From Cherax quadricarinatus (taxonomy: Eukaryota; Arthropoda; Malacostraca; Decapoda; Parastacidae): a stretch of DNA of 64,000 bases. Location: NCBI RefSeq assembly GCF_038502225.1, contig NC_091341.1, positions 5,446,525 through 5,510,524 on the forward strand, read 5' to 3'. The notes under the pieces were generated by a model. The model was not told the DNA's origin. It was given only the letters and a program-made list of their open reading frames with translations, and searched no databases. A program made the translations under genes and the position numbers. Each line of letters starts with the position of its first letter. Positions within the stretch are counted from its first letter, which is position 1. This document shows positions 22,133-32,669 of this stretch, in pieces.

Positions 22133-22134
<2 letters not shown>
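21909..22134. other. No gene seen; spacer with short CA-rich runs
   Basis: Probably the 3' flank of the preceding LINE fragment. ACACACGCAGACCC-type CA-rich DNA occurs near 22,048-22,090. Confidence 0.4.

Positions 22135-22217
<83 letters not shown>
22135..22217. repeat. (CA)n microsatellite
   Basis: About 41 CA units followed by TACATACTTG. Confidence 0.95.
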
Positions 22218-22219
<2 letters not shown>

Positions 22220-22479
22220 TACTTGTATCTGTATATTTTGATACATTTGTAACAGGGTACTCAACTGTATTACACATTTCTTCACATTTCTATATCCTTA
22301 CAATTGCATGTGGGATTCTGTGTTTTTGTATGTATATTAATATATTATTTTTTTCTTGGAGTGAATTAATTATGAGGTTTTCTTTATTTTTGCTCGACGG
22401 TGGGATAATAAGTCATATTTGTATAATAAGTCATATTTTCTACAGAGTATTATTTCTGTCTCACAAAATCGTAATAGCA

Positions 22480-22960
22480 CAATTGCAAAAAATCACAACG
22501 TGTGAGACTTGAACCCTGACAAGTCATAAAATTCACAGGCCAGTGCGCTAACCTCTTGGCCAGCTGGATCTAATAAGATTCATCCAACTAGGTATATTTC
22601 TAAACATCATAGGGAGGTTAGCATGGGCCACCACTGTGACCACAAATGCAGCTTTTTTACAGACGAATCCCAAAACAGGTTCTGGCGTGCTCTAGCTCAA
22701 GTCCCTTCAAAATCATCGCTATGATCCACGAAATCGTAATTACACGATAGCAAACAAATCACATGCTGGTGTGGGATCTGTTTGTAAAAACCTGCATTTA
22801 TGGTCACAATGGTGCGCATGTTAACATCCCTATGGTGTATAGAAATATACCTAGTTGAATGAATCTTATTAGAGTCATATGGCCCAGTGGTTAACGCACT
22901 GGCCTGTGAGTTTTAGGACTCACCTGGGTTCAATCTCTAACCATTCTGTGACTTAATTAT
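22480..22960. repeat. tRNA-derived SINE pair in inverted orientation
   Basis: The right copy (plus strand, about 22,760-22,950) contains GGCCCAGTGGTTAACGCACT (A-box-like) and CTGGGTTCAATC (B-box-like) separated as in a tRNA-derived SINE head. The left copy (about 22,500-22,680) is its diverged reverse complement, sharing AATAAGATTCATCCAACTAG, GGTATATTTCTA, TTAGCATGGG and GTGACCACAAATGCA. No folded acceptor stem suggests a real tRNA gene. Confidence 0.7.
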
Positions 22961-23009
22961 TTCTGTGTATTTTTATTATAATTTATTCTCAGTATTAAGC
23001 ATTATTTTG

Positions 23010-23140
23010 ACTCAAGAAATCGTAATGACACGATTGCAAATAAACCATACCCCCGGCCGGGATTGAACGCGACGGGCTGGAGTTTTGAGACTCTATGACC
23101 GCGGGTTCAATCCCGGCCGGGGGTATGGTTTAAGCATTAT
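23010..23140. repeat. SINE 3' end in perfect 28-bp inverted repeat
   Basis: Arms 23,041-23,068 and 23,105-23,132 are exact reverse complements containing CATACCCCCGGCCGGGATTG. The 36-bp spacer carries the rest of the SINE head (GACGGGCTGGAG, GAGACTCTATGACCGCGG) in one orientation only. The B-box-like GGTTCAATCCC lies in the right arm. The left arm is therefore an inverted partial copy of the right. Confidence 0.8.
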
Positions 23141-24496
23141 TTTATTATCAACACTTAATGAATATATACTTGTAATAGTTTAACACTACTTGTTACAACT
23201 ACCAAACAATGGGGTGTTTATCATGGGCGGAATCGTCAATGCTCTGAGGAGATGAGGGACGGATTTGGGACACATTAAAAGGATGAAGGTTTCTGGTACA
23301 ATCCCTCCTTCTCAGCCAGAGACACGGGTAGAGGCAGGGATGCCATGGTGTGAGCATTGTTTCTTTCCATAAAACACGTGTTGACGAAAATACAAACACA
23401 TTTATTACACGAATTCAGTTGCTGGATTTTATCATAATTTTGGGTAAATTTAGACACTGTCTACAGTGCTGCTTGAGGATACATTTTATTCAAGTCTTGA
23501 TAAGAGTTTTTTGCGACAGTCGTGAACAGCCTGTAGTGGAACAGTAATACTCAGAACCATTGCCGGATTATGTTCCAGCAAAGCTTTGTTAGCTTGCAAT
23601 ATATTCAGCTAGAAGAAGTCGAGAATAATTACATAGCCAGAACGAGATTTATCCCATCAGTTCATCCTAGAGTATCTCTCTGCCACTGCACGAGACTTGA
23701 TGATATTTTGAGGAATTAGTCAGCTGTGTCAGTGAGCTTATATATGTCACTGGACGACTTAGGCTAATTACATATGTTTAACTTTGTTTTGTAAACTTGG
23801 AGTTTTTCCAATGAGAAGATTAGACTTGTGTTTTAAGTCCAAGTATGAGACATAAAAGAGGCATATAGAATACATATAATAGATACTATTATATTTATAT
23901 CTATGTATTTTAGGAATATTTTGTAAGTATTACGTATACAGGTATAGCCTTGTGGCCCATACAACTGCTAGTAGCACGAGCAAAAATCGGCAGTGAGTAA
24001 TACTTACATATTTTCCTTCTCCAAAACAGCATGCAAGTATACGTACAGTGTATATATAGTATACACCATGTACAAAGCAAGTTTACAAGCTAGAGCCACA
24101 GTAAGAACTGTGCGCGACCAGACTTGAGGTCTGTCACTGTTGATCCACGAATTTCTAACATCGTTTCACTACTTTGGCTTACTTTCTTGTAACAGGTTGG
24201 GTTGAACCAGGCGGTTTATAAGTATAATATTGGGTCCCCGACAGCTATACCCCTTAAACTGCTGGTTCGCTGGTTGGGAGGGCTATGGGTATGTGACATA
24301 CACCGAATAAAATATAACATGATATATTCTCAGCATGCCACAGTACTTTAGGGACATTTTGATATTGAAATAATTAATATAAATTACAGGATGTTTTGTA
24401 CTGTTAATTCAGTGAAAATATGTACCCCAGACATAAGTAAAACCCAAGTGTAATTCATTTTAACTTAAACTTAATCATGATTATCACTTGGTTTTG
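23141..24496. other. No recognisable feature, about 1.35 kb
   Basis: AT-rich, no tandem repeat and no protein-family match in any frame. It could be single-copy intergenic DNA or an unknown old element. Confidence 0.35.
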
Positions 24497-24543
24497 CCTG
24501 GCCTGGCAGTCGTAGCAAGTTGCTACGACTGCCAGACCAGGCT
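24497..24543. repeat. 23-bp hairpin with one-base loop
   Basis: Arms 24,497-24,519 and 24,521-24,543 pair over 23 bases with one mismatch. The core is CTGGCAGTCGTAGCAA, a G, then TTGCTACGACTGCCAG. There is no T-run after it and no gene next to it, so a terminator is not implied. Confidence 0.85.
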
Positions 24544-24580
24544 TCCGTTAAGCTAGTGGTAATTGCTGCTAGGATGTCAT

Positions 24581-24980
<400 letters not shown>

Positions 24981-24994
24981 CACACACACACACA

Positions 24995-25455
24995 AGAACA
25001 TTTCAATGGAAGGAACTAAAACACCTCAGAGGATGCAAATGTAGACTCAGTGGGAGGAGGAAAGGGAGAGATCAGTTTTTGTCTACGGGCTCCAAGAATC
25101 CAAAGGGGACAACTTCGAAGAAATAAAACAGGAGGAGGAAAAAATGATTGAAGGCATCATGAAAACAATAGGTGAGGGCGATATCACCCAGGTGACAAAT
25201 TTTCGGAGAATTGGGTGGTTTGCGAGTGGAAGGAAAAGGCCTGTCAAAGTAATTTTCAAGGAAGAATCAGCTCGAACCAGGGTCCTGCAGGAGAAAGCAC
25301 GACTGAGGGACAAACCGGGGTACAAGAGAGTATACCTCGATCGCGACAGAACACAAGAAGAAAGGACTACACTGAAAGAGAGGGTACAGAGACGCAAGGA
25401 GGAACGAAAAGCAATGATGAAGATGAGCAGGACCCTGACACAGGAGGAAGGGCAT
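24995..25455 (+). pseudogene. LINE-2 ORF1, N-terminal part, split by CR1 insertion
   Basis: Reads on the plus strand as RSVFVYGLQESKGDNFEE, then FRRIGWFASGRKRPVKVIF, ESARTRVLQEKARLRDKPGY, KRVYLDRDRTQEERTTLKER and a Lys/Arg-rich end. The VFVYGLQES plus RPVKVIF plus VYLDRDRT pattern resembles an RNA-binding ORF1 domain of LINEs. The frame is open until the CR1 tail at about 25,455. The C-terminal part resumes at about 29,430. The predicted role is binding of the LINE RNA. Confidence 0.7.
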
Positions 25456-25610
25456 AAGAAACATAAGAAACATAAGAAAGGAGGAACACTGCAGGAGGCC
25501 TGCTGGCCCATACTAGGCAGGTCCTTTACAATTCATCCCACTAACAAAACATTTACCCAACCCAATTTTCAATGCTACCCAAGAAATAAGCTCTGATGTG
25601 AAAGTCCCAC

Positions 25611-28550
25611 TCAAATCCAACCCTTCCCACTCATGTACTTATCCAACCTAGATTTGAAACTACCCAAAGTCCTAGCCTCAATAACCCAACTAGGTAGACT
25701 GTTCCACTCATCAACTACCCTATTTCCAAACCAATACTTTCCTATGTCCTTTCTAAATCTAAACTTATCTAATTTAAATCCATTACTGCGGGTTCTCTCT
25801 TGGAGAGACATCCTCAAGACCTTATTAATATCCCCTTTATTAATACCTATCTTCCACTTATACACTTCGATCAGGTCTCCCCTCATTCTTCGTCTAACAA
25901 GTGAATGTAACTTAAGAGTCTTCAATCTTTCTTCATAAGGAAGATTTCTGATGCTATGTATTAATTTAGTCATCCTACGCTGAATGTTTTCTAACGAATT
26001 TATGTCCATTTTGTAATACGGAGACCAGAACTGAGCTGCATAATCAAGGTGAGGCCTTACTAATGATGTATAAAGCTGCAGTATGACCTCTGGACTTCTG
26101 TTGCTTACACTTCTTGATATAAATCCCAGTAATCTATTTGCCTTATTACGTACGCTTAGGCATTGCTGTCTTGGTTTAAGGTTGCTGCTCACCATAACCC
26201 CCAAGTCCTTTTCGCAATCTGTATGGCTAAGTTCTACATCATTTAATTTATAAGTACTAGGGTTATGGGCACTCCCAAGCTTCAGAACCTTGCACTTATC
26301 TACATTGAACTGCATCTGCCACTTTTCTGACCAAGAATAGAGTTTGTTTAAGTCCTCCTGAAGTTCCCTAACATCTACGTTTGAATCAATTATCCTACCT
26401 ATCTTTGTGTCATCGGCGAATTTGCTCATATCACTAGTAATTCCCTCATCAAGATCATTGATATATATTATAAACAACAACGGGCCCAAGACTGATCCCT
26501 GTGGAACGCCACTTGTTACAGATCCCCACTCGGATTTAACCCCATTTATGGACACTCTCTGCTTCCTGTCAGTGAGCCATGACTCGATCCACGAGAGCAC
26601 TTTTCCCCCAATGCCATGGGCTGCCACTTTCTTTAACAGTCTATGGTGCGGAACTCTATCAAAAGCCTTACTAAAATCTAAGTAAATAATATCAAATTCT
26701 TTATTGTGGTCAACAGCCTCAAAAGCTTTACTGAAGAAAGTTAATAAATTAGTTAGACAAGACCGGCCTCTTGTGAATCCATGCTGAGTATCATTAATCA
26801 AGCTATGCTTATCGAGATGGCTTCTTATAATCTCAGCTATAATTGACTCTAGTAATTTGCCTACAATTGAGGTCAGGCTTATTGGGCGGTAATTTGACGG
26901 TAACGACTTGTCCCCTGTTTTAAAAATAGGAGTTACATTAGCCATCTTCCACATATCAGACACTACACCTGTTTGAAGAGATAAATTAAAAATATTAGTT
27001 AATGGTTCACAGAGTTCCATTTTGCATTCCTTAAGAACCCTTGAAAAAACCTCATCAGGACCCGGCGACTTATTTTGCTTCAGTCTGTCTATCTGCCTCA
27101 CAACCATCTCACTAGTGACTGTGATGTTACATAATTTATCTTCTTCTAGCCCACTGTAAAAATTAATTACTGGAATATTGTTAGTGTCTTCCTGTGTAAA
27201 AACTGAGAGAAAATAATTATTTAAAATCAAGCACATTTCATTCTCATTGTCAGTAAGGTGCCCATAGTTATTTTTAAGGGGACCTATCTTATCTCTAACT
27301 TTTGTTCTATAGACCTGGAAAAAACTTTTTGGGTTAGTTTTAGAATCCCTAGCAACTTTAATTTCATAGTCCCTTTTAGCTTTTCTTATCCCCTTTTTAA
27401 TGTCCCTCTTAATGTCAATATACTGATTCATAAGATGACCCTCACCTCTTTTGATACGCCTATAAATTCCTTTCTTATGCCCTAGTAGATATTTGAGCCT
27501 ATTATTCATCCATTTTGGGTCATTTCTATTTGATCTAATTTCTTTATATGGGATAAACGCTCTTTGAGCAGCATGTATAGTGTTCAGAAAACTGTCATAT
27601 TGATAGCTCTCTTCGTTACCCCAGTCAACAGATGATAAGTGTTCTTTAAGCCCATCGTAATCTGCTAAGCGAAAATCTGGGACTGTTACTGAGTTATCGC
27701 TACTATCGTACTTCCATTCAATGCTAAATGTAATTGATTTGTGGTCGCTAGCACCCAGTTCCTCTGAAATTTCTAAATTATTAACAAGGGATTCATTGTT
27801 TGCCATAACTAAGTCAAGCAGGTTATTTCCCCTTGTAGGTTCTGTCACAAACTGCTTCAAAAAACAATCCTGAAATACTTCTAAGAAGTCGTACGATTCT
27901 AAATTCCCAGTCAAGAAATTCCAATCAACATGACTAAAGTTAAAGTCTCCTAGAATTACTACATTATCGTGCCTTGTGGCCTTAACAATTTCCTCCCATA
28001 GTAGTTTCCCTTGGTCCCTATCTAAGTTAGGGGGACGGTATATCACTCCTAAAATCAGTTTTTCATGCCCCTCTGAAAATTCTATCCAAACAGACTCTGT
28101 ATGTGTTACTTCAGACTTAATACCCGTTTTTATGCAACAGTTCAAGCGATCTCGGACGTACAATGCCACCCCACCCCCCCTCCCAATACTTCTATCTTCT
28201 TGGAACAATTTAAAACCCTGAATATGACATTCCGCAGGCATGTCCCGACTTTTTGAATTAAACCACGTCTCAGTTAAGGCAAATACATCAATGTTACCTA
28301 CACTAGCAACTAATCTCAACTCGTCCATCTTATTCCTAGCACTACGGCAATTAGCATAATAAACATTGAAAGACTCTCCTTTCTCTTTACCCTTCCTGCT
28401 CATTTCTATTTTTCTACTAAACCTATTACCGTCTTTATCACCCAAGGTCCCTGGCTTTTCAATATCTATCTCGTTCTTATTATTACTAGTTCCCCTAGAA
28501 CTCGTAATATTACTACACTGGGACTTCACTGTTTTCCTGCCAAAACCCAT
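25611..28550 (-). CDS. CR1 LINE ORF2: APE endonuclease and reverse transcriptase, intact
   Basis: 979 codons without a stop. Endonuclease residues are all present: YYANCRS (Asn67), LTETW (Glu94), GDFNFSHVDW (Asp202, Asn204) and GASDH (Asp269, His270). A linker with PKWMNNRLK follows. RT blocks run in order: WKMANVTPIFKTGDKSLPSN, YRPISLTSIVGKLLE, HGFTRGRSCLTNLL, YLDFSKAFDRVPHHRL (Asp625), SGVPQGSVLGPLLFIIYIND, KFADDTKI (FADD 711-714), then EKDLGVMVSSNLKP and a C-terminal NIQRRMTKL, EERLKTLKLHSLVRRRMRGD domain. The predicted activity is nicking the target and copying the LINE RNA by target-primed reverse transcription. It follows ORF1 after 14 bases, so it would need reinitiation. Start chosen as the first Met; an alternative Met is at residue 50. 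The absence of any lesion over 2.9 kb points to a recent insertion. Confidence 0.92.
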   Translation of the reverse strand: MGFGRKTVKSQCSNITSSRGTSNNKNEIDIEKPGTLGDKDGNRFSRKIEMSRKGKEKGESFNVYYANCRSARNKMDELRLVASVGNIDVFALTETWFNSKSRDMPAECHIQGFKLFQEDRSIGRGGGVALYVRDRLNCCIKTGIKSEVTHTESVWIEFSEGHEKLILGVIYRPPNLDRDQGKLLWEEIVKATRHDNVVILGDFNFSHVDWNFLTGNLESYDFLEVFQDCFLKQFVTEPTRGNNLLDLVMANNESLVNNLEISEELGASDHKSITFSIEWKYDSSDNSVTVPDFRLADYDGLKEHLSSVDWGNEESYQYDSFLNTIHAAQRAFIPYKEIRSNRNDPKWMNNRLKYLLGHKKGIYRRIKRGEGHLMNQYIDIKRDIKKGIRKAKRDYEIKVARDSKTNPKSFFQVYRTKVRDKIGPLKNNYGHLTDNENEMCLILNNYFLSVFTQEDTNNIPVINFYSGLEEDKLCNITVTSEMVVRQIDRLKQNKSPGPDEVFSRVLKECKMELCEPLTNIFNLSLQTGVVSDMWKMANVTPIFKTGDKSLPSNYRPISLTSIVGKLLESIIAEIIRSHLDKHSLINDTQHGFTRGRSCLTNLLTFFSKAFEAVDHNKEFDIIYLDFSKAFDRVPHHRLLKKVAAHGIGGKVLSWIESWLTDRKQRVSINGVKSEWGSVTSGVPQGSVLGPLLFIIYINDLDEGITSDMSKFADDTKIGRIIDSNVDVRELQEDLNKLYSWSEKWQMQFNVDKCKVLKLGSAHNPSTYKLNDVELSHTDCEKDLGVMVSSNLKPRQQCLSVRNKANRLLGFISRSVSNRSPEVILQLYTSLVRPHLDYAAQFWSPYYKMDINSLENIQRRMTKLIHSIRNLPYEERLKTLKLHSLVRRRMRGDLIEVYKWKIGINKGDINKVLRMSLQERTRSNGFKLDKFRFRKDIGKYWFGNRVVDEWNSLPSWVIEARTLGSFKSRLDKYMSGKGWI

Positions 28551-28564
28551 ACCACTAACTATTC

Positions 28565-29401
28565 CTAGTTTAAAGTCCTAACTGCTCCCTCCACTGCAGT
28601 TGCCAGTGCTCCCACCCCACACCTAGATAAGTGAACCCCATCCCTAGCATACATGTCATTTCTGCCATAGAAGAGGTCCCAGTTGTCAATGAATGTTACC
28701 GCATTTTCCTTACAGTATTTGTCCAGCCAGCAATTGACACCAATTGCCCTGGACAACCATTCACTTCCAACTCCCCTCCTTGGCAAAATACCACATATGA
28801 GAGGGTTCCCACCCTTACTTCTAATTATTTCTATTGCTGACCTATACCTGCTAATCAGGTCCTCACTCCTACGTCTGCCAACATCGTTGCCTCCAGCACT
28901 GAGACAGATAATAGGATTGCTCCCATTACCTCTCATGATGTCATCCAGACGGCTAACAATATCCTCCATCCCAGCCCCAGGAAAGCAAACTCTCTGTCTC
29001 CTACTCCTGTCCTTCAAGCAGAACGCCCTATCCATATACCTAACTTGGCTATCCCCAACAACAACAATATTCTTACCTTCCTTAATGTCTTTCGTCGTGT
29101 CGTTCCCAGTAGTCAACTCACATTCGTCGGGTAGCACTGAGAATGTATTGGATGTTTCCACAACAGTTTCCACGGCAGTCTCTTTCTTCTTCATCGTTTC
29201 TACCTTTCCATTCGTCTTCTTGATCGTCAACTTCTTTCCCTGCTGTCCAGCCACTGACCAGTTTCCCTTCTTGACCTGAGGACTCAAAACAGGAGGACTA
29301 CTACGAATCTTCTTGTTCTCCTCGGTCAATCGCCGAATTTCCAAATTCGCCAACCTCAATTCTTCCTTAAGCTGTTGGTAAAGTTGCTCGATGGAGGGCA
29401 T
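28565..29401 (-). CDS. CR1 LINE ORF1 with SGNH/GDSL-type hydrolase domain
   Basis: 278 residues. Residues 1-32 form a short charged coiled-coil-like segment (QLYQQLKEELRLANLEIRRL). Residues 33-108 are Lys/Thr-rich and probably disordered. From 110 the sequence follows the SGNH hydrolase order: IVVVGDSQVRYMD (GDS, Ser118), CFPGAGMEDI (Gly region, 141-144), ICLSAGGNDVG (Asn172) and ARDGVHLSRCG (Asp254, His257). CR1-clade ORF1 proteins are known to carry such an esterase domain, whose role in retrotransposition is unsettled. All four catalytic blocks look intact. The first Met is used as the start; it is the only one before the coiled coil. Confidence 0.85.
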   Translation of the reverse strand: MPSIEQLYQQLKEELRLANLEIRRLTEENKKIRSSPPVLSPQVKKGNWSVAGQQGKKLTIKKTNGKVETMKKKETAVETVVETSNTFSVLPDECELTTGNDTTKDIKEGKNIVVVGDSQVRYMDRAFCLKDRSRRQRVCFPGAGMEDIVSRLDDIMRGNGSNPIICLSAGGNDVGRRRSEDLISRYRSAIEIIRSKGGNPLICGILPRRGVGSEWLSRAIGVNCWLDKYCKENAVTFIDNWDLFYGRNDMYARDGVHLSRCGVGALATAVEGAVRTLN

Positions 29402-29429
29402 CTTGCTTCAATTCTAGAGAGCGCGCAAA

Positions 29430-29714
29430 CAGGTCTTCACAGAGCCAAGTACACGTCAACACTGCAAACACACCCTGCAGAAACTCCCACAGAAGGACTC
29501 CAACCGCGACAATCCCAACGCAACTGAGCAATCTAAACCAGAACCCACACACTGTTCCCTCTGCCACCAACCCTCACATCACAAACCTAACCCCAACAGC
29601 TGCCCCCTATGGGCATTCTGACCCTACACCCCCATCACAAACCCCACCCACACCACAGCCCCCCATAGGCCCCCACCAAGGCTCTCACTCCCCCAACCCC
29701 AAGATTCTCCCAGG
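29430..29714 (+). pseudogene. LINE-2 ORF1, C-terminal part, after the CR1 insertion
   Basis: Plus-strand frame rich in Pro, Thr and His (for example TNLTPTAAPYGHSDP, TPPTPQPPIGPHQGSH, PNPKILPGP) ending in a stop at 29,712-29,714, a few bases before ORF2. It continues the ORF1 begun at 24,995-25,455, which places the CR1 as a nested insertion. The exact join was not reconstructed. Confidence 0.6.
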
Positions 29715-29720
29715 ACCATA

Positions 29721-32605
29721 GTGATAGAAAAGAAGCTGAAGGTTTGGTACACAAACGCAGATGGAATAACAAATAAATATGAGGGGTGGCACGAAAGAAT
29801 CAGCGAGAAATCCCCAGACATCATAGCAGTCACAGAAACGAAACTCGCTGAGACAATAACAGATGCAATCTTCCCACTGGGATATCAGATCCTGAGGAAA
29901 GATAGGAGTAGAGGGGGAGGAGGGGTTGCACTGCTTATAAAAAACCGATGGGGATTTGAGGAAATGAAAGGCATGGACATGATTGGAGAAAGGGACTACA
30001 TAGTAGGTACAATTCAGTCTGGAGAACATAAAGAAGTCATTGGAGTGATGTATAACCCACCACAGAACTGCAAGGAGGCCAAGAGAGGAGTATGAAGAAA
30101 ACAACAGAGCGATGGTGGACACACTGGGTAAGGTGGCAAGAAGAGCTCACTCGAGCAGAGCAAAGTTACTGGTAATGGGCGATTTCAACCATAGGGAAAT
30201 CGACTGGGAAAACCTGGAGCCACTTGGGGGTCCCGAAACATGGAGAGCCAAGATGATGGATGTGGTACTTGAAAACCTCATGCATCAGCATGTCAGGGAC
30301 ACTACCAGAGAGAGAGAGGGGAGGATGAGCCAGCAAGACTGGATCTTGTGTTCACCCTGAGCAGTTCAGACATTGAGGACATCACTTACGAGAGGCCCCT
30401 TGGAGCTAGCGATCACGTGGTTCCGAGTTTTGATTATATAGTAGAGTTACACGTGGAGAAGGTAACAGGAATTGAATGGGAAAAGTCAAACTATAAAAGG
30501 GGGGACTACACAGATGTGAGGAACTTCCTGCAGGAGGTTCAGTGGGACAGAGAACTGGTAGGAAAATCAGTAAACGTGATGATGGAGTAAGTAAAAACAA
30601 AGTGCAAGGAGGCAGAGGAAAAGTTTGTTCCCAAGGGAAATAGAAATAATACGAAGACCAAAGCGAGTCCTTGGTTTACCCGAAGGTGTAGGGAGGCAAA
30701 AACTAAGTGCACCAGAGAATGGAAAGGGTACAGGAGGCAAAGGACACAGGAAAATAAGGAGATTAGCAGAAGAGCCAGAAACGAGTATGCACAGATAAGG
30801 AGGGAGGCCCAGCGACAGTACGAAAACGACATAGCATCGAAAGTCAAGTCTGACCCGAAACTGCTGTATAGCCACATTAGGAGGAAGACAACAGTAAAAA
30901 ACCAGGTGATAAGGCTGAGGAAAGACGGTGGGGAACTCACAAGAAACGATCAAGAAGTATGCGAGGAGCTCAATATGAGATTTAAGGAAATATTTACAGT
31001 AGAGACAGGAAGGCCTCTGGGGGGACAGAACAGAGGGGGACACCAGTAAGGAATATACCAACAAGTGTTGGATGACAAATACAAATGAGGAGGTGAAGAA
31101 GCTGCTAAGGGACATCGATACGTCAAAGGCAATGAGACCGAACAACATCTCCACGTGGGTCCTTAGAGAGGGAGCGAATATGCTGTGCGTGCCACTTACC
31201 ACAATCTTCAACACATCCCTGGAAACTGGGCAACTACCTGATGTATGGAAGACGGCAAATGTAGTTCCCATTTTTAAAAAAGGAGACAGAAAAGAGGCAC
31301 TAAACTATTGACCTGTGTCACTGACGTGTATAGTATGCAAAGTTATGGAGAAGATTATTAGGAGGACAGTGGTGGAGCACCTGGAACAGAACAAGAGTAT
31401 AAACGCCAATCAGCACGGATTCATGGAAGGCAAATCCTGTGTCACAAATCTTCTGGAGTTTTATGATAAAGTAACAGAAGTAAGACACGAGAGAGAGGGG
31501 TGGGTTGATTGCATCTTCTTGGACTGCAAGAAGGCCTTTGACACAGTTCCTCACAAGAGATTAGTGCAGAAGCTAGAGGATCATGCGTATATATCAGGAA
31601 GGGCACTGCAATGGATCAGAGAATACCTGACAGGGACGCAACAATGAGTCATGGAACGTGATGAGGTATCACAGTGGGCACCTGTGACGAGCGGGGTCTC
31701 ACAGGGGTCGGTCCTAGGACCAGTGCTATTTTTGGTATATGTGAACGACATGATGGAAGAGTTAGACTCAGAAGTGACTCTGTTCGCAGATGATGTGAAG
31801 TTAATGAGGAGAATTAAATCAGATGAGGATCAGGCAGGACTTCAAAGAGACCTGAACAGACTGGACACCTGGTCCAGCAACTGGCTTCTCGAATTTAACC
31901 CCGCCAAATGCAAAGTTATGAAGGTCGGGGAAGGACACACAAGACCGCAGACGGAGTATAGGCTATGTGGCCAAAGACTGCAAACGTCGCTCAAGGAGAA
32001 AGATCTTGGGGTGAGTATAACACCGAGCATGTCTCTGGAAGCACACATCAACCAGATAACTGCTGCAGCACATGGGCGCCTTGCAAACCTGAGAACAGCG
32101 TTCCGATACCATAGTAAGGAATCGTTCAAGACACTGTACATCGTGTACGTCAGGCCCATGCTGGAGTATGCAACACCTGTTTGGAACCCGCACTTGATCA
32201 AGGGGAATATCCTATGAAGAAAGGTTAAGGGAAATCGGCCTGACGACACTAGAGGACAGGAGGGTTAGGGGAGACATGATAACGACATATAAAATACTGT
32301 GCGGAATAGACAAGGTGGACAAAGACAGGATGTTCCAGGGAGGGGACACAGAAACAAGAGGTCACAATTGGAAGTTGAAGACTCAGATGAGTCAAAGGGA
32401 TGTTAGGAAGTATTTCTTCAGCCATAGAGTTGTCAGGCAGTGGAATAGCCTAGAAAGTGACGTAGTGGAGGTGGGAACCATACACAGTTTTAAGACGAGG
32501 TTTGATAAAGCTCATGGAGCAGGGAGAGAGATGACCCAGTAGCAATCAGCAAAGAGGCGGGGCCAGGAGCTAAGACTCGACCCCTGCAACCACAAATAGA
32601 TGAGT
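29721..32605 (+). pseudogene. LINE-2 ORF2 (endonuclease + RT) and 3' tail, degraded
   Basis: The longest LINE-2 copy in the window. Endonuclease: VWYTNADGITNKYEG, AVTETK, SRGGGGVALLIKN, then a frame change near 30,095, VMGDFNHREIDWENL, another frame change near 30,350, and LGASDHVVP. RT: NEEVKKLLRDIDTSKAM, VWKTANVVPIFKKGDRKE, NY-stop-PVSLTCIVCKVMEKI (stop at 31,309), HGFMEGKSCVTNLLEFYD, DCKKAFDTVPHKRLVQKLED, stop at 31,645, SGVSQGSVLGPVLFLVYVND and LFADDVKLMRR (catalytic box preserved). Near 32,205 about 58 bases are missing compared with the copy at 41,170. The C-terminus TYKILCGIDKVDKDRM and the tail GGGGCCAGGAGCTAAGACTC then lead into (CA)n. The family is CR1/L2-like; the exact clade is unassigned. 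Inactive. Confidence 0.85.
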
Positions 32606-32628
32606 TCACACACACATGCACATGCACG

Positions 32629-32669
<41 letters not shown>
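32606..32669. repeat. (CA)n tract at the LINE-2 3' end
   Basis: Starts as CACACACACATGCACATGCA after the tail GATGAGTTCA, then a pure CA run. Confidence 0.9.

Larger units (their letters stand above)
25455..29420 (-). mobile_element. Full-length-looking CR1-clade LINE
   Basis: A two-ORF element on the minus strand inserted in opposite orientation into LINE-2 ORF1. The 3' end carries three repeats of about 9 bases (TTTCTTATG on the minus strand), like the short terminal repeats of CR1 elements. ORF1 (29,401-28,565) and ORF2 (28,550-25,611) are separated by 14 bases and both are uninterrupted. The 5' edge lies between 29,401 and about 29,440, so the 5' UTR is very short or partly lost. Confidence 0.85.

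Noticed and set aside
22860..22955. A tRNA gene
   Set aside because: A- and B-box-like parts are present, but no cloverleaf closes and an inverted relative lies next to it. A tRNA-derived SINE explains it better.
23069..23135. A tRNA gene with GGTTCAATCCC
   Set aside because: Only the T-arm-like part fits. The rest is SINE body within an inverted repeat.
24497..24543. Rho-independent terminator
   Set aside because: No T-run, no gene upstream, and bacterial terminators are out of place in this eukaryotic window.
25144..25596. Independent 150-codon host gene
   Set aside because: The first 100 or so residues look like a LINE ORF1 and the last part is translated from the 3' end of the CR1 inserted on the other strand. 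It is a fusion by insertion.
25455..29401. Target-site duplication around the CR1 (GGGCAT near 25,450 and 29,396)
   Set aside because: The right-hand copy overlaps the ORF1 start codon region, and six bases is within chance. The true 5' edge is uncertain.
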